A stretch of DNA of 64,000 nucleotides. Source: Episyrphus balteatus (Eukaryota; Arthropoda; Insecta; Diptera; Syrphidae). The position numbers and the translations under genes were made by a program. A model generated the notes under the pieces. That model ran no database searches. It saw nothing but the letters and a program-made list of their open reading frames with translations, and was not told the origin of the DNA. Location of the stretch: assembly GCF_945859705.1 (NCBI RefSeq), contig NC_079136.1, positions 90,333,120-90,397,119 of the forward strand. Reading direction: 5' to 3'. Shown here piece by piece: positions 61,865 to 64,000 of the stretch; position 1 is the first letter of the stretch; every line of letters begins with the position of its first letter.

Positions 61865-64000
61865 GATATCCTTCGCATACAATTCAATTGGAGTTGAAAA
61901 ATTCACAATTGAAGAAAATCACATTTCAAAATCTTTAAATCGTCATATCTCGTTAACCGAGCGTCTAAATAGGTCAAAACTTGCAAAATTCAAAATTCTC
62001 TAAAAACAAAACTACTAGTCCAAAACTTATAGAAAATACATTTCTGTGCTCTGTGAGTCGATATCCTTCGCATACAATTCAATTGGAGTTGAAAAATTCA
62101 CAATTGAAGAAAATCACATTTCAAAATCTTTAAATCGTCATATCTCGTTAACCGAGCGTCTAAATAGGTCAAAACTTGCAAAATTCAAAATTCTCTAAAA
62201 ACAAAACTACAAGTCCAAAACTTATAGAAAATACATTTTTGTGCTCTGTGAGTCGATATCCTTCGCATACAATTCAATTGGAGTTGAAAAATTCACAATT
62301 GAAGAAAATCACATTTCAAAATCTTTAAATCGTCATATCTCGTTAACCGAGCGTCTAAATAGGTCAAAACTTGCAAAATTCAAAATTCTCTAAAAACAAA
62401 ACTACAAGTCCAAAACTTATAGAAAATACATTTTTGTGCTCTGTGAGTCGATATCCTCCGCATACAATTCAATTGGAGTTGAAAAATTCACAATTGAAGA
62501 AAATCACATTTCAAAATCTTTAAATCGTCATATCTCGTTAACCGAGCGTCTAAATAGGTCAAAACTTGCAAAATTCAAAATTCTCTAAAAACAAAACTAC
62601 AAGTCCAAAACTTATAGAAAATACATTTTTGTGCTCTGTGAGTCGATATCCTTCGCATACAATTCAATTGGAGTTGAAAAATTCACAATTAAAGAAAATC
62701 ACATTTCAAAATCTTTAAATCGTCATATCTCGTTAACCGAGCGTCTAAATAGGTCAAAACTTGCAAAATTCAAAATTCTCTAAAAACAAAACTACTAGTC
62801 CAAAACTTATAGAAAATACATTTTTGTGCTCTGTGAGTCGATATCCTTCGCATACAATTCAATTGGAGTTGAAAAATTCACAATTGAAGAAAATCACATT
62901 TCAAAATCTTTAAATCGTCATATCTCGTTAACCGAGCGTCTAAATAGGTCAAAACTTGCAAAATTCAAAATTCTCTAAAAACAAAACTACAAGTCCAAAA
63001 CTTATAGAAAATACATTTTTGTGCTCTGTGAGTCGATATCCTTCGCATACAATTCAATTGGAGTTGAAAAATTCACAATTGAAGAAAATCACATTTCAAA
63101 ATCTTTAAATCGTCATATCTCGTTAACCGAGCGTCTAAATAGGTCAAAACTTGCAAAATTCAAAATTCTCTAAAAACAAAACTACAAGTCCAAAACTTAT
63201 AGAAAATACATTTTTGTGCTCTGTGAGTCGATATCCTTCGCATACAATTCAATTGGAGTTGAAAAATTCACAATTAAAGAAAATCACATTTCAAAATCTT
63301 TAAATCGTCATATCTCGTTAACCGAGCGTCTAAATAGGTCAAAACTTGCAAAATTCAAAATTCTCTAAAAACAAAACTACTAGTCCAAAACTTATAGAAA
63401 ATACATTTTTGTGCTCTGTGAGTCGATATCCTTCGCATACAATTCAATTGGAGTTGAAAAATTCACAATTGAAGAAAATCACATTTCAAAATCTTTAAAT
63501 CGTCATATCTCGTTAACCGAGCGTCTAAATAGGTCAAAACTTGCAAAATTCAAAATTCTCTAACAACAAAACTACAAGTCCAAAACTTATAGAAAATACA
63601 TTTTTGTGCTCTGTGAGTCGATATCCTTCGCATACAATTCAATTGGAGTTGAAAAATTCACAATTGAAGAAAATCACATTTCAAAATCTTTAAATCGTTA
63701 TATCTCGTTAACCGAGCGTCTAAATAGGTCAAAACTTGCAAAATTCAAAATTCTCTAAAAACAAAACTACAAGTCCAAAACTTATAGAAAATACATTTTT
63801 GTGCTCTGCGAGTCGATATCCTTCGCATACAATTCAATTGGAGTTGAAAAATTCACAATTGAAGAAAATCACATTTCAAAATCTTTAAATCGTCATATCT
63901 CGTTAACCGAGCGTCTAAATAGGTCAAAACTTGCAAAATTCAAAATTCTCTAAAAACAAAACTACAAGTCCAAAACTTATAGAAAATACATTTTTGTGCT
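61863..64000 (+). repeat. Satellite family A array, distal part
   Basis: About 11 family A monomers in the same orientation as 1-45576, entering inside a monomer at TCGATATCC and running off the window. CACAATTAAAG recurs at about 62685 and 63270, and CTACTAGTCC at 62013, 62793 and 63378, giving a three-monomer (585-bp) local repeat. Monomers are of the common A type with no B-like variants seen, so the B array and its retrotransposon sit between two stretches of ordinary A. Confidence 0.95.

Noticed and set aside
1..64000. tRNA, rRNA or snRNA genes
   Set aside because: No cloverleaf with the conserved B-box motif and no rRNA-like segment was seen on either strand; no search tool was available to confirm this.

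Overview
This window holds no recognisable cellular gene. It is eukaryotic heterochromatin made almost wholly of satellite DNA with a few transposable elements embedded in it. The host cannot be named from the sequence. A Tc1/mariner-type MITE, a hAT-like terminus and a non-LTR retrotransposon with a coiled-coil ORF1 and an APE-type endonuclease are all compatible with an arthropod or other invertebrate, but this is a weak inference. Long arrays of 195-bp AT-rich monomers suit centromeric, pericentromeric or other constitutive heterochromatin. Which of these it is cannot be decided here.

Layout. (1) 1-45576: head-to-tail array of satellite family A, 195-bp period, roughly 230 monomers, interrupted by a 232-bp MITE at 15885-16116 with a TA target duplication. 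The array carries nested higher-order repeats (offsets 1170, 1755, 2925, 4075 bp and others) and several internally deleted monomers. (2) 45577-60412: array of a second family, B, also exactly 195 bp and in the same orientation. It joins A in register at about 45565-45577. B is broken by a 713-bp inverted-repeat element (51830-52542) and by a hAT-like remnant (53879-55886), most of which is a 14-bp minisatellite. (3) 60413-61847: a minus-strand non-LTR retrotransposon fragment with an intact 295-codon ORF1 and the first part of the ORF2 endonuclease, plus leader sequence. (4) 61863-64000: family A again, same orientation, running off the window.

Relations. A and B consensus monomers align by hand over 195 columns without a gap, at about 72% identity. 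A 51-bp core (last 29 plus first 22 positions, counting from CTCTG) is about 94% identical, while the rest is about 64%. The families therefore share an ancestor. The core may be under constraint, for example as a protein-binding or nucleosome-related site. This core, the in-frame ORF1-TAG-ORF2 arrangement, the 713-bp element that reiterates its own terminal motif, and the minisatellite that appears to have grown from a hAT subterminal motif are the observations most worth following.

Limits. Identities, copy numbers and breakpoints come from reading by eye. Long open frames inside the satellites and the minisatellite follow from period length and base composition and are not called as genes.
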